Below are positions 1 to 13,700 of a stretch of DNA of 48,402 nucleotides, in pieces (position 1 is the first letter of the stretch; each line of letters opens with the position of its first letter). Under the pieces are notes generated by a model. The model was not told the DNA's origin, searched no databases, and worked only from the letters and a program-made list of their open reading frames with translations. The stretch is from Phoronis australis (lineage: Eukaryota; Phoronida; Phoronidae). Position numbers and translations under genes: made by a program. Where the stretch lies: contig NMRA01000636.1 of the NCBI GenBank assembly GCA_002633005.1, forward strand, positions 59,769-108,170, read 5' to 3'.

Positions 1-257
1 GACGTGACGATAAAGCTCTTTGAAAAGGGCTACGCGTTCCGAGTATGATTGTCGTGTCGGGATTTAGATCGCCAGGTAAGATTAACCGCCCAGGGCGGTT
101 GTCTGTCGTAATAAGCGCCCATGTTCGGTTAACCGCCCATCCCCTACTTTAGGTGGATTTTCGATTTAACCGCCCACTGTTCGGTTAACCGCCCTCCCCC
201 GATTTTTTAGATTCGCCAATTTAACCGCCCAGGGCGTTAACCCGAACGATTACGGTA
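1..257. repeat. GC-rich TTAACCGCCC element, copy 1 (cut by window edge)
   Basis: This block carries TTAACCGCCC five times plus one reverse-oriented GGGCGGTT, and ends in TTACGGTA at 250-257. An almost identical block lies in inverted orientation at 20291-20547, so this is a mobile or dispersed repeat and not a local promoter. The left end is lost at the window edge. No coding capacity is seen. Confidence 0.75.
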
Positions 258-1500
258 AATTGCAACCAGGGGGCATACCAGTACTCAGATCCATCCCAAA
301 ATAATTGTCCTTTGTTGTCAACATCATATAAACACACTTCTTAAATTTAGTAAAGATCTTAAAAACGGTTTAGGAGATACAGCAATGGGCGCAAAAAAGA
401 AACTGCCACTAGGAGGCGCCACAGTAGTCGAAGTCATCGGAAAATCAATATTAAGCTGTCCACTTCATAGTAAAAACATAAATGGCAATTTTCACAATTA
501 TCCTGAAAGCGGTTCGGTTCATAGAGGGGTGTGTGTACGCCAAAAAAACGACTCGAAAACAGTAAAAATGGCCACTAGGTGGCACAAACTAGGTCAAATT
601 CATCTGAAAATGGAAAGATAGGGTCACCTCACTAACAGAAGCATGTACGCCAAATTTTATGAAAATACGTTGAGGACCTTTAAAGATTCAGAGGAAAACG
701 TAAAAAAATAAAATTGCCACCAGGTGGCACACCAGTAGACAGATCTGTCCGAAAGTCATCGTCGTCCATTGTCAACATCATATAAATGCACTTACTAAAT
801 TTAGTAAAGATGCTGCAAAACGGTTAAAGATAAAGTCATAGGCGCAAATAAAACAAAACTGCCACTAGGAGGCGCCACAGTAGTCCAAATCGTCTGAAAA
901 TCATTGTCAGCTGTCCTCTTTATAGTAAGCACATACATGCCAATTTTCACAACCATCCTTTGAGCGGTTTGGTTGATAGAGGGGTGGACGCACAAAAACA
1001 GACTCGAAAACACTAAAAATGGCCACTAGGTAGAGCAAACTACGTCAAATCCATCCGAAAACGGGAGGATGTCATCGTTTCACTAATACATACCTATACA
1101 TCAAATTTCATGAAAATACCTTGAGGATCTTTGAAGATAAAAGAGGTAAATGTAAAAAACTAAAATTGCCACTAGGGGGCACACCGGTAACTGAATCTGT
1201 CTGAAAGTTCACTCATGCCATCCCATCCATGAATGGAATACATGTGCAAAATTTCATGAGCATACGTCAATCAGTTTTGGAAATAGAGCAGCGGACGCCA
1301 TTCGGACAGACCGTCGGACGCAGATGACAGCATCCACATATAAATATGTGGACGCAAAAAAATTGCCACTAGAGGGCACACTGGTAGTCGTATCTGTCCG
1401 AAAGTTCGCTAATGTGTTCCATCCATGAAAGGAACACAGACCTCGAATGGACGGACGCGGATGATGGCATAATGCGCTCACACAAACACATGTGCGCAAA
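258..1500 (+). repeat. Dispersed 'CCACTAGG' repeat family, two tandem-like copies
   Basis: Two successive copies of a dispersed repeat run left to right. Each alternates a CCACTAGGNGGC site, a stretch resembling CAAATTTCATGAAAAT and a link such as GGTTTGGTTGATAGAGGGGTGG, and the array closes with CCACATATAAATATGTGGACGC. Other copies lie at 14205-14770, 19690-20290 and 20690-21010. Short ORFs here are open by chance and are not called as genes. CTCF-consensus-like sites lie at 572-584, 717-729, 1169-1181 and 1366-1378, with one-mismatch versions at 406-418 and 862-874. Confidence 0.8.
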
Positions 1501-1555
1501 TAAAATTTTATTAACACACCTTCAACATACAAATGTACACACACAATAATCTTAC

Positions 1556-1711
1556 TTTGAGTCCAATACGAGTTCTTTCTTCCTGAATCAGCCGGATAGA
1601 CTCATTGGCGTGCCGGACAATACATTTCTGGCTACAATAAATGGACCCATGTTCTGCCCAATTGTGACAGCCTGTTCCAATGCAATGCTGCTTGGGAGGT
1701 TCATCTCGATG
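1556..1711 (-). CDS. Exon 12: DIDO1-type C-x4-C-x10-C-x3-C zinc motif
   Basis: The acceptor is TTGTTGCAG|CAT and the donor CTCAAA|GTAAGA; the exon is 156 bases, phase 0 to 0. It encodes HCIGTGCHNWAEHGSIYC and then SQKCIVRHANESI, with potential ligands C970, C975, C986, C990 and H994. DIDO1 carries a closely similar CIGPGC...YCSNDCILKH element after its PHD, which is the strongest single argument for the family call. The donor shows that the gene continues left of the window. Confidence 0.88.
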
Positions 1712-4700
1712 CTGCAACAATTTATTTTACCAATACTGAGCAGTTTTCAAGGGCGACTAATGCAGTTGTGAAACAAATATCCAATGGCACTACATGAACT
1801 TTTATTGTAAGGGTAGAGAAGGGATCCAAAGCACATGGAAGCCAGGGTGGGAAGAGAGTGAAGAAGTCACACTCTGACTGAGGCAAAAAGTTGACAATTC
1901 ATCTCTGGTTGAAAGCTTATCTATGCAATAAACATAAAATTTCATATTTCCACCCATACCACAACCTTGGATGCATTCAAACCTCAACTAATATTACTTA
2001 CACCAAACACCTTAAACCTCTTTTTGTGCTTCTTGGGATCAAGAGGTGAATCTTTCGAATGATCTTTCTTCCTGATCTCACCAAGTTTGGGCTTTGTCGT
2101 TTTTTCACCACCATCCTTATCATCTGGGTCAGACTTCTCCTGTTTGATTGGTGTTCGCTCTTTACAGGAGGAATGGTCTCTACTTTCTCGACGCTCTTTC
2201 TTGTCTTTCAAGGCTTGCAACTGAATTATGAAATAAACGGGAGTTTGTTACTAAAACAAGAGTAGACAATTAAGTATGAGACATCACAGCCAGCGTTTTT
2301 AAATATGTGTAAAAATAGGGATACTTGCCACACAAGAATTGTGTCAATACCAAGCATTAACTTATTGTTTACATTCGCTATGTCGAAATTTCAACTATAA
2401 AGAAAATAAGATAAGCAAAGAACTGACTTGTTTACGAGGCAAATTCCTTTCGGATGCCATGGCGACGACATGAGTCAGTCCGTTGTTATGGATTAAGTAA
2501 CAGGAATATCAGCACATGAAATGTGGGCAGTAACGCACCAACTGTCATAGACAATGATACAACACACTCATAATGAGATTCTTAAAATAAAATTTATGAC
2601 ATAAGCGTACAAATGGTACAATCTAAAGAGAACTTTTCAAAATATTTAATTCAGACAATCATCGGAAAAATATATGAGCGAAATTTAGTTTACAGCACGG
2701 CGTAAACCATTATGCTGCATTATACAAAATAAATATTAATGGAATTGCAAAATGGACCATCATTCTGCCAAATGCCTATAGAGTCCATCAAACGATGACA
2801 AAATTTCTGGAGACACCAAACTCCTCAAAGGAAGGCCGTAAGGCCTCCCATACTCTCCCAAGACTTCATCAGCACTTGGAACTTAATTCATCGATACACC
2901 CTTTGGCTGCTTTTACCACCACACCAATGCCAACACTGGCAACAATCTACCACAAAAAATACTCATACAACCTCTAGTTAGCAGGGCTTGGAATGACCAA
3001 GGACAAAAAACGCGGAAACTTTGAAACTTTTACGGCCCAAATCATGCGCGCTACCCAGCCTTGAAATGGTCGATGTGAACCTTTCCCCAACAAAAATCGG
3101 GAGGACTAAAAAAAAACAAAAAAAAAACCGTTACCACCATCAGTAGCATGCGTCTGCATCCTTTTAGCTCGTCCGTCCACTCCCAACCCACACATTTTTG
3201 GCTGCAGAGCCTAGTATTTGTCGCCGCGGTTTACAATAACACGAAACGCCATTGAAAATCCCACCACACTATCCCAGATGCCCCGGCAATGTTGACATAA
3301 AAAGCAACTTCCGCTTTTCGAGGTGAACGTCGTCTGCAACGCCACGGTAAGAAAGAAATTTGCCACGGAAATTTTATATCAAATCCGATTTTTTTTACGC
3401 GGAAATATTATAAAATACGCGGACAGAACATTTGAAAAAAGCGGAAATCCGTGTTTCCGCGAAAAATTCCAAGCCCTGAGTTAGGGAATTTGATGTATTT
3501 TAACAAGGTCTTGCCAGAGAAAAAAAACAAGCCATAATTATTAAATACATGACAACCAGACCTGTGTACCACCAAAACTGCATTGGAATACTCTGAACAC
3601 CAGATTTGCAGATTTGTTAGTTTGCAGATTTTCGCTTACAGACCGAATGTACCCTAAAATATAGGGGGGGGCATGAATATTTCGCAATGGACCTTTCACT
3701 AACTAAAAAAAATAAAACAATAAGTCTGCTCAGTGTTCAGAGCTTTCGCCGAATTTTTGCCTCTTTAGTGGATTTTTGTCTGTTTTCTCGGACTTTTGGT
3801 TTCTCTCAGGACTCTTTTTGCCCACTTCGCCAAATGGGGAACTCATTCAAGCCCCCCTGGCTACGTGCATGGGTACTTTTCCTACTTACTTGCCTCTGAA
3901 ACATTTTCTAATATACACGTAGTGAATTGACCACCAATTTTCAGACTAATTTAAGTTGTTTAGTTGAGGGACAACACGCTTAGTGAAAAGATCCGGTTAA
4001 TCAATACAAAATGTCCTTACTGAACTTAGTTATGTTAATACATGGCTAATGTACACCTTATTTCTTAACACAAAAATATATCTGCAAAAATGTGTTGATG
4101 AATCTGCACTGGACAATGTTTTGCACCAGACGATGTTTTCTTAACCACTCACAAAAGTTTTGAATAATTATTCATTGCAAGTGTCTGTGAACACGTACCA
4201 CCGTACTGCATGCGAAAAGACCTTGAGGCTCAAGGCTCGACTGTGGCTCGAGTATTATCGTCAGCTCAACTTGCTATGAAGTCACTGCAGTCACCATGTC
4301 AGCAAAAAACAACACGCTATACAACTTGCATTACAAATTCCATGGTCCCTTTTATAAGACATAGTCCTTCTTTGGAATAACGTGGCAAAAACAGATGTTC
4401 CCTTCTTTCAGAAGCTACTTTCTTCACAGCTCGGAATACGCGACCACTCATGCTTTGCCATTTTGTCAACAGTAAATATTTAGCCGTAAATAGCTGGAAT
4501 TAGATGAAGTAAGCAATCCACAAATCAAAAAAGTCGTTGCTTATAGGTTAGGCCTGTGACACACATACCGATACAAGAGGCCTCGCAATTTGCCGATTAT
4601 CGGGATATTCCGTGAATCAAACGAAGCAAGTTTTCCGAGTTTGTAGCTCAACTTTTTGGCTAAAATAATTATTTTACAATATTTTTTTAAATTCTAACTT

Positions 4701-7700
4701 CAAAATCTTCTTCCTCGTCCATTTCGACTACAAATGAGCGTATTTATTGAGAAAAAGCGAAATAATAATCTCTTTCGAATTTGTTAAATTTGCGTATTTT
4801 TGCCTGGCCGTGCGTACTTGCATACTGGAGGCTTGATTTCCATATGAATCTGCATTTTTTGCATACGGTACACAGGTCTGGACAACAGCATAATTATGAA
4901 AACATAGGCCACATAATTTTGTTGAACAGTTGACCTTCATGGAAACAATTATTGGCACAGGATACAACTTATTTTGTTTTTAACTGGATTTAACAATAAC
5001 TGGGGAGAGGGGAAAGCTTGTCCCGTCAACGTACACTTATTTCCCTCTTCCGATCCTCTTGATCTTCCTTTTCCTTCTTTTCTTTCATTCTCTCCGACTT
5101 CAGTTCTGACTTCACATTGGTCTTCTTCAACTCAGTGATCTCCTTGTCTGTAAGTATGATTCAGAAATATTCATATGACCCAAGTACGGGTACCACATTG
5201 ACAAGTCAGATATAATGCTTTTAGGTGCCTACTGCACTCCATTGTCCATTATATTACTTGTAATACACATTAAAAAAAACACTGACAAATCATAAGCGTG
5301 ACCACTGCAAACAGTTGGAAGGATATCATCCGCAGAGCATTCACTGGATCTCCTGATGATGTTGTAGGCTACGTGTGTAGAATGACAGCCACAAGATAAA
5401 TAGACCCACTTAGAATGAGTTCCCCTAGCGATTAAAGTTGAAATGGTTCACACATTTTTGGTTTCAGTATGGTTAGGATTTTTCGCTCACAATTTTATTT
5501 TTTGACAAAAGGGACGCATACCAAAACTACTTTATTTCTGTTTCTGTTGACGAAGGCTGTTATTACATCTGACAATTTCAGTGATCCATTTTTGTTGTTT
5601 TATTTACATATATTCAAAACCACCCAAAAATGTAACATGTATTTTACATGTCACAAAATAAAAATTCAGTCTAATACACACCAAGTGACGTAAGAGTGAG
5701 AAGTGAGCAACGCTGAGGCGTTGGAATGCCCACACAGAGCATCGCTGGGGCGTTGGAATGCCCACACAGAGCATCGCAAATGGTATGCTTCTAGGGATGC
5801 TTTCAAGTTTCGTGAACTACAATAACATAAAATTTGACTACTGATAGTAGGCAGATCATATACCTCTGTGCCATGTTTCACTGAAATCCATCAATCGGTT
5901 CTCTACATATGTTCCAGAAATACTCAAACTCAAAATGGCCACTAGGAGACGCTCTACCAATCGAATGCACCCAAAAATCAAATGGTGACAGTGCATTGCC
6001 ATTAAATACCTTTCTCAAGTTTAGATGTTACATGGGAACACTCTTCCTCCAAACAACACTTGAAAACCCCCTTGTTGAAAATAAAATGGCCACAAAAAGG
6101 CACTACAGTGGTTCAATCTGCTCAAAAACTTGATGGTGACAGCACACTGACATCACATACCTCTTTGTCAACGTTCCTTTAAATGGAATCTCTACATATC
6201 ATCAGGAAACGCTTACAAACAACATGACCACAAGGAGGCTGGACAGTAGTCAAATATACACGAAAACCAAATGGTGCCAGCGAATTTACATGATATACCT
6301 CAATGTCAAATTCATTTGAAATCCGTTGATTTGGTTCCCTTGATATCACCCAGAAATGCTCTTCCCCCCAACGAACACTTGAAAAATCTACTTATTGAGA
6401 ACACTAAGAGGTGGTGCAGGGGTCAAATTCCGCTTGAAAATTTAAAGATGCCAGCGCATTGATATCAGATATCTCTGTGTCAAGTTTCATTAAAGGAAAA
6501 TGCCACCCGATTGAATTAGTCTTTTTTACCGTCTTAATCAGTCGATATCCACATCGTCTCGCATACGGTCGACCTTAACTTGCCGAAAGATGTCACATTA
6601 ACCTGTGAGTAAGGTGAGAAACGACGCAGTGACGTCAGTGGTTTATTTGCAGAGTGAATGGCGCTATGTTGCGGTGCATCGTTCCCGCTTGTCCGAACTA
6701 TGCAGCTTCGAGGAAAGCGGGTATATCGTTTTTTCGATTTCTTCAAGAATCCGAAATGCTTAGGAAGTGGCTCGCGATAGTGAAGAATGAAAAGTATCCT
6801 GTTAATAGCAAGTATGAGGCCATGAAACATCTCTGTGTCTGTGGCCAGCAGTCGTGGACATTGAGTCAGACGCCGCCGGCTTACCAAAAAACTATCCATA
6901 CATTCCGTTGTCTGTGCATGTTCACGACGCCTCTAATATTTATTGATAACTGTACTCCTGTTCGAACTGACAGCATGTGAAACTTAACAATGCACCTGCA
7001 AAGTCTTCATCGACCTCTAGTCTAGAAGCCAGGATTCTGTTGACGTTCTGCGTTCTGATTCAAAATGAAATATTCCCGCCCTAGCCAATGCTTATATAAA
7101 ACTGAAACAAAGTCTGTCTCATTAGATACAATTTGTAATACCTTTTGATTATTCGTGAGTGCAAATGTTTTGAGAAGCCAGCAATGAATAAACCGCTGCA
7201 TTACCGGCTTCAGATGCAAAATGGTAATTGACCGGGCACCGAGGCCGTGTGAGCGCATGCAAATTCAGTGTTTGCTGACAGAAACTGTTGTGAAACAATA
7301 ACTCGATTTTCTATCCCACGGCCAGATGTTAGGGAAATGATTGTCAATGTACAACTTCTGTCCTGACAGTTCTGTAGCCAAAGGGGAACCTGAATTCGCG
7401 GTCCCCCGACAAATAAGTAGATTTGTAGTTTCGTGGCTAATTCACCAACATAATCACGTGCACATTACTTCTTTGGCTCACTAGTATAGTATTTTCTTGA
7501 CTGGAAATTTAATTTCCAACTTTAGCTGGTTTACATTCATGATGTCTTCAGTCCGCCCGCGACGGGCCTGATCAGTTTCTGAGCCACTGGCCGGGATAAT
7601 GAATCAGTCCGGCCGCGGCAGGCCTGATAGCCGGGGTTTCGAGCCACTGGCCAGGATAACGAGCGTTTTGTGTGTTTAGAAATAAGAAAATCACAAGTCT

Positions 7701-10700
7701 AAACAACACAGATCAAGGTTCTCCTGTCTGTATTTCACTGAAGAATACTTCGAATTTATCTCCAAACAGACCTCAAATTCCTGCTACAGGACCTTGGTAA
7801 ATTGGCCTGTCGAACTTTGTAGGCTACGGTGTGTCCAAATACCATTAAATCCGTAACAGCGAAATAAAACAACTCGTTTTTATAAGAACTCGGTGTATTT
7901 TTAAGGGTTTTACATTCAAAAGTTTGATGATTTATTGGTGTTAAACGATGAATTCAAGCGATAAGCTGACACCGCTAACCCATTGTGAACTGCTGAACAG
8001 ACTGCGTGTGAAACCAATGACATCATTGGATAATTTCAACACTTCTGTCTGCCGTCAGGTGTCAGGTAACGCAACCGAACATGCCGTTATGGAGTAGAAT
8101 TACTCGATCCAAATTGACACAAAATAGGTTGTTTTTTGGGTGGCATGCTCCTTTAAAATTTGTAAATACTGAACAAGAGCAACACCGGGGTGTTGACATA
8201 CACCCACCGTGCACTGCAAATGATACAATTCTAGGGGCCACAGTGCTGCAGTAGTCGAATCAGACCGAAAATCAAATGGTGCAGGCCCATTGTCATCATA
8301 TACCTCAGAGTCAAGTTTCATTACAATCCATCAATCAGTTTTCTAGATATTATCTGAAAATGCTCTTCCCCACACAACATTTAAAAAGCCCCATGTAAAG
8401 AATAAAATGGTGCTGGCACATGTTTATCATATACCAGCTCTTGCTGAATACAAAATGGCCACTAGGAGGTGCTGCAGTGGTTGAAACCACCCGATAATTT
8501 AATGGTGCTGGCACTCTTTCTCAAAATAGCCACCAGGAGGCACTGCAGTGGTCCAAATCTGTCTGAAAATGTAACAGTGCCAGTACATTGTCATCATATA
8601 CCTCTGTGTCATGTTTCATTGAAATCCGTCTACCGATTCTCTAGATGTCATCCGGAAACGCTCTTCCCCCAAACAGCACTTGAAAAGCCTTGTCAAGAAC
8701 AAAATAGCCACTAGGTGGTGCGTCAGGGATCAAGTCCACCAGAATGGTGCAGGCGCATCGATGTACATGTTTCATTAAAATCTGTGAAGCCATTCTCGCC
8801 CGGAAACGTTCTTCCTTCCAAAATACTGAAAAAGCCAGGCATCCCTGACCATAGGTTGTGGGGCAGATTGATGCCAGGCGCCCCTGACCATAGGTTGTGG
8901 GGCAGATTGATGCCAGGCACCCCTGACCATAGGTTGTGGGGCAGATTGATAAGTGGCGTGAACCTTTCTAGTGATGCACTACACCTTTGTGAACCTTTCT
9001 AGTGATGCACTGCACCTTTGTGAACCTTTCTAGTGATGCACTACACCTTTGTGAACCTTTCTAGTGATGCACTACACCTTTGTGAACCTTTCTAGTGATG
9101 CACTACACCTTTGTGAACCTTTCTAGTGATGCACTACACCTTTGTGAACCTTTCTAGTGATGCACTACACCTTTGTGAACCTTTCTAGTGATGCACTACA
9201 CCTTTGTGAACCTTTCTAGTGATGCACTACACCTTTGTGAACCTTTCTAGTGATGCACTACACCTTTGTGAACCTTTCTAGTGATGCACTACACCTTTGT
9301 GAACCTTTCTAGTGATGCACTACACCTTTGTGAACCTTTCTAGTGATGCACTACACCTTTGTGAACCTTTCTAGTGATGCACTACACCTTTGTGCCAAAT
9401 TTCATCATAATCCAACACAAAAGTTTTCAAGTTATAGAGCAGAAACACGGACAACAGTACAACCGGACAACAACATAAAGTGACAGCAATATGCGACCAC
9501 ATATATGCGTGGGTGCATAACAATTACTGCAACTAGTAGGACATTTATGGTATTTGATGTCTTTTTGCATGTAACTTGGCCCTTTTAAAGCTGTGCAATT
9601 TTATAATCACTTTGGCCACTTCTATATTAAAAGGCAAGAGAGGTGTCATCTATGCATGCACAATATCAGCTTATTGCTTCTGATGAGTTCCAGGCACAAA
9701 AAGGTCCCTCAAGAGGCTTTAGAAATTAAGATACAAGCAGAAAACCATACGCCTAGACCGAGATGGTGGAAACTTAGTATACACAGTTATGCGTACCTTT
9801 GCAGACAGGACATATCCACTCCTCGTCATTCTTCTCCATTGCCACGCCCCTAGCCTTAGTGATCTCCACACAGTCACCATGGTACCACTCATCACATTTG
9901 TCACAGCAAATCATGAATCTGGTACAAAAGCAGCAACTTCAGTCAATCATTGCTAATGACTACGGTACTTGAAATGGTAATTTCTATCTTACTACTCTAT
10001 ATAACACTTTGCACCCTTACTACAAAGCACATCTGAATGCAGAAATTGAAAATGACTACTAAAATATTATGCCATGGACTACTTGAGCACCAGTCATTAT
10101 ATTATCGTCAGTTCATTCACACTTGCTTCACAAAAGGGGATCTCATTCCTCCAGCATACGCTTACTTTATCTAAATACAACTGTTGACAATCATTTCTAA
10201 AACACAATTAAAGCACAGGCACTTGAGTTTATCTGTTAACCGATCACCACTGATGTCATTCACTACTAAGAAAACATAAAGGTTGGACACTCAAAATCTG
10301 TTTGCTCACAATTTTCACCTCAAATGTGCATGGAACTCCACGAAACTAACATTGAACATATCTTTGAATTCCTTCTTTCATTAGATCACTTCACATTTCC
10401 GAGTGGTAATTTGATGACAAAAAATGTCAAAGAACACCAAAATCATAAATTGAAGGACTTTATTTTGTGAAGAAAGACGATCTTCGAGCATCCGGGTTCT
10501 TGGCGGATGGGTTCTTGGCGGATGGGTTCTTGGCGGATGCTCCCAACGCAATTCTGGAGCTCTGTTTTCGCATGCCCACGAATGTTGTTTGAGAGCCCTC
10601 CACATAATTTAGTATCAGTTTGAATGTATTTAAACTATGATTATGCAAAACAACATTGTTAATAACTGTGGTACCACGGGTTGCTGGCTTCTAACTCTGG

Positions 10701-13700
10701 CCTACTGCGAAATCCGGCATTTACTGAATCTAAACGGTGATTTACTGCGACTAAGCCTGTGGTCAGACATCGGAAATGTCCACCAAAAACCGAGTGTTCG
10801 TTGTGCTCCAACAAAGAGTAGCACATAATGTCAAGATCAAACACAAGATATGCCCGTTCTTGCAATTAAATTCTAGGTTAAGGGTTAAAATGAGCTATAA
10901 GAAGAAACAAATTACACTTAAGAGAAGGTTAATTTTAATAACTTCAATCATTGAAATTGGGGATAAATTTCTTGACTTTGACATCATAGAGATTGCTTGC
11001 TCAAACTCGAAATTTTATCTTCGACAGGCGTACGCACAACCGAAATCTGCCATTTCATGTTAACTACTTTAGGTCCTTGAATTCAGAGTTTTGAGTTTGC
11101 TTTAAAAATTTCATCGCCAATTCACCACTCACAAGGATAATTTAATGAAATCAAGGAAAAATAAGGCTTCGGAGGTTTATTCAATACCAGTCTGAGAAAG
11201 ATGCACGGACATTTTATTTGGATTTGGGACAGCTGAAATTGGGCACCTTGGTGTCCAACCTTTATGTTTCTTAATATGGTTATAAGTCATCGGGAAATTC
11301 GAGCACCTGTGAATTAAAGTTGCTCAAATCAGAAATGTGAAAGTCAGACTTTTGCTCATCTCGGACAAAGATCCGTGATACGGTTGTTCCTCAAATAGGT
11401 CACATTTTGCTTTACTCTGACAAAATCTCTGTCCACTGGGATTTGAGATTCATGAGTTTCGCTGTACTATGTGAGATAGGAAACTTGCATGAAACCATGT
11501 TGTCTTGTTAGATATGCAACGATAACAGAACCTATCACCACATTGCTCACATGACACCATCAGGTCTTACTTTGATCGTCACGCCTTAAGTCTAGGTAAC
11601 AACCAATCGCACAGGCTCCTACAGCTGGTCTACATTCAAGAAATGCATGGAGGCCATGCGTGTAACATGCCATAGACTGGCCACAGACCAGCCACACAAG
11701 TTCTTTGTAATGTAAAACAAACTCTACACCCACTTACATTTTTTTAGTGATTTGGAGCATGCCAAAAATTGCATGGCCAAAAAATCACATGACCAGTTGT
11801 GAAAATCGGGCCTTACCTCGCGGGATTACAAACAGATATACTTCTCAATGCGAATTACCTGTCCCCGTGAGGCTCTCTACGGATGCACCACAACAGATAT
11901 ACTTCTCAATGCTAATTACCTGTCCCCGTGAGGCTCTCTACGGATGCACCACAACAGATATACTTCTCAATGCTAATTACCTGTCCCCGTGAGGCTCTCT
12001 ACAGATGCACCACAACTTGGTTGGGTCATCCTCCTCCTCCCAATCTTCATCACCCTCGTCATCCTCATAACTAAGACCATCATTCAAATCTGAATCATCT
12101 GATTCCACATCCTTAGACTGAGTTCCAAACTCTTTTTTCTCAGTCTTTCCTGACACTTCCTTGATAGGTGGTTTAGCTTTGTCCTTGTCTGGGTTTTCTG
12201 GTTTCTTATCAGGAGACTTGTGTTTTGTCTCTTCTTTTCTGTGGCTCAACAAAATAAAAACAACCTTCAGATACTTTCTCAAATCATGGCATTCAAAAAC
12301 AAGTTGGTCTCATAAGTAAACCACAGCTTCCAGGACATCAGTGTGGTCTATTTACTTATAACCGTGTCTTATTTCACACTTTAACACTGTGAACACATCA
12401 CAAGCAAGTGAACAATGTATCTCTTATTTTTACACCAGCATCCACATTGGCTGCACAGTTTTGATAACATCTGAAGCCAGCAAGTATATTTTTTGAAACT
12501 TCATCTTTTGATTTTATTTAACTAAATCGAGGCTGCATTCCGTAGACCAAGTTTCTTTTTCTGGAAACCAAGTTCTTGCGAGAAAAGCAAGATCACGCAA
12601 AATCATGCAAGTGAAAGGCAAATACTGTGCAAAAATGCTCAAGATCTTACTAGCGTACTATAGCAAAATGGCAGCCATAGAATTGATTGGTCAGAAAGTT
12701 TCGAATGTTGGATTATGGGATGAATTTCATTATTTATGAAATAGGATTCCCCGTTTCCGGTCCATAAGAGAATTACTGTCTTGGTTCTACGGAATGTAGC
12801 CCAGTTTCATAAACTTCAGAGCTGACTTCTGTACTCAGATTACCCAGGAGTAAATACACCTGTCACTAGAGATTATAAGCTTTGCCAATATCAATAAAGG
12901 ACAACACCTTATTTCTAGTACAAATGAGAAGAACATTTATTCCTACTGTGTGTAGTACTCTGGGATTAATTCGTGTTCCACGTGATAAAATGAAACTGGA
13001 AAGTCTCAGTAACATGCCCGCAACTTCTCAACTATAAACATACACCACTTACCCACTGTGCTCTTTCTTCGACAGTTCCCTGCTGTCTTTTTGCATGTTC
13101 TTATCTTTGTCATGGCCAGACGAGCTGTCTCTTCTCTTAAAGACACCAGGCATCTTACTAGATTCTGCTTCGTCTTCTTCCTTCACCTAAATAAGCACAA
13201 GTTACTCTTTAATTTATTTCACAAACCATCAAAACTTAAAATAATCAGTAACAAAAATCAAACCATCATAACTCCTATGCAGCAAACAAACAAACCAACG
13301 AATGAACAAATAAATAAAGACTACAATCAATTTGCACAATATAACCATTACTCGCAAATTATTGTCCATAAAAACTAAAATGTTTAGACAGTAGAGTACA
13401 ATTAATAACATAAAACGTCACTACAGACTGCACACAATTGCCAAAGACAGGTCTAATGCTGAACTAGAAACTGTTCACTATTGCCAAAGACAGGTCTAAT
13501 GCTGAACAAAATATACAATACACCATACTGCTGTCCTACCATTATGAGGACCTCCAAAGTAGATACTCCTTACCTTTCCATGGTCGTTCTTGTTAACTGG
13601 AATGTCTGGTGTAAACAGCACGGGTTCGTCAGGCATCATCATCCCCATACTTTGAGAACGCTTACAATCTGGTTTCACCTTTTTCTTAACCAATTCTGTT

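Noticed and set aside
1-257. GC-box-like promoter or island at the left end
   Set aside because: The same sequence recurs inverted at 20291-20547, so it is a dispersed element, not a gene-specific promoter.
8715-9002. Overlapping ORFs on both strands over the 39-bp array
   Set aside because: A period divisible by three keeps both strands open; the sequence is repeat, not gene.
10381-10648. Repeat peptides around SAKNP / RTHPP
   Set aside because: Produced by a 15-base unit present three times; no gene context.
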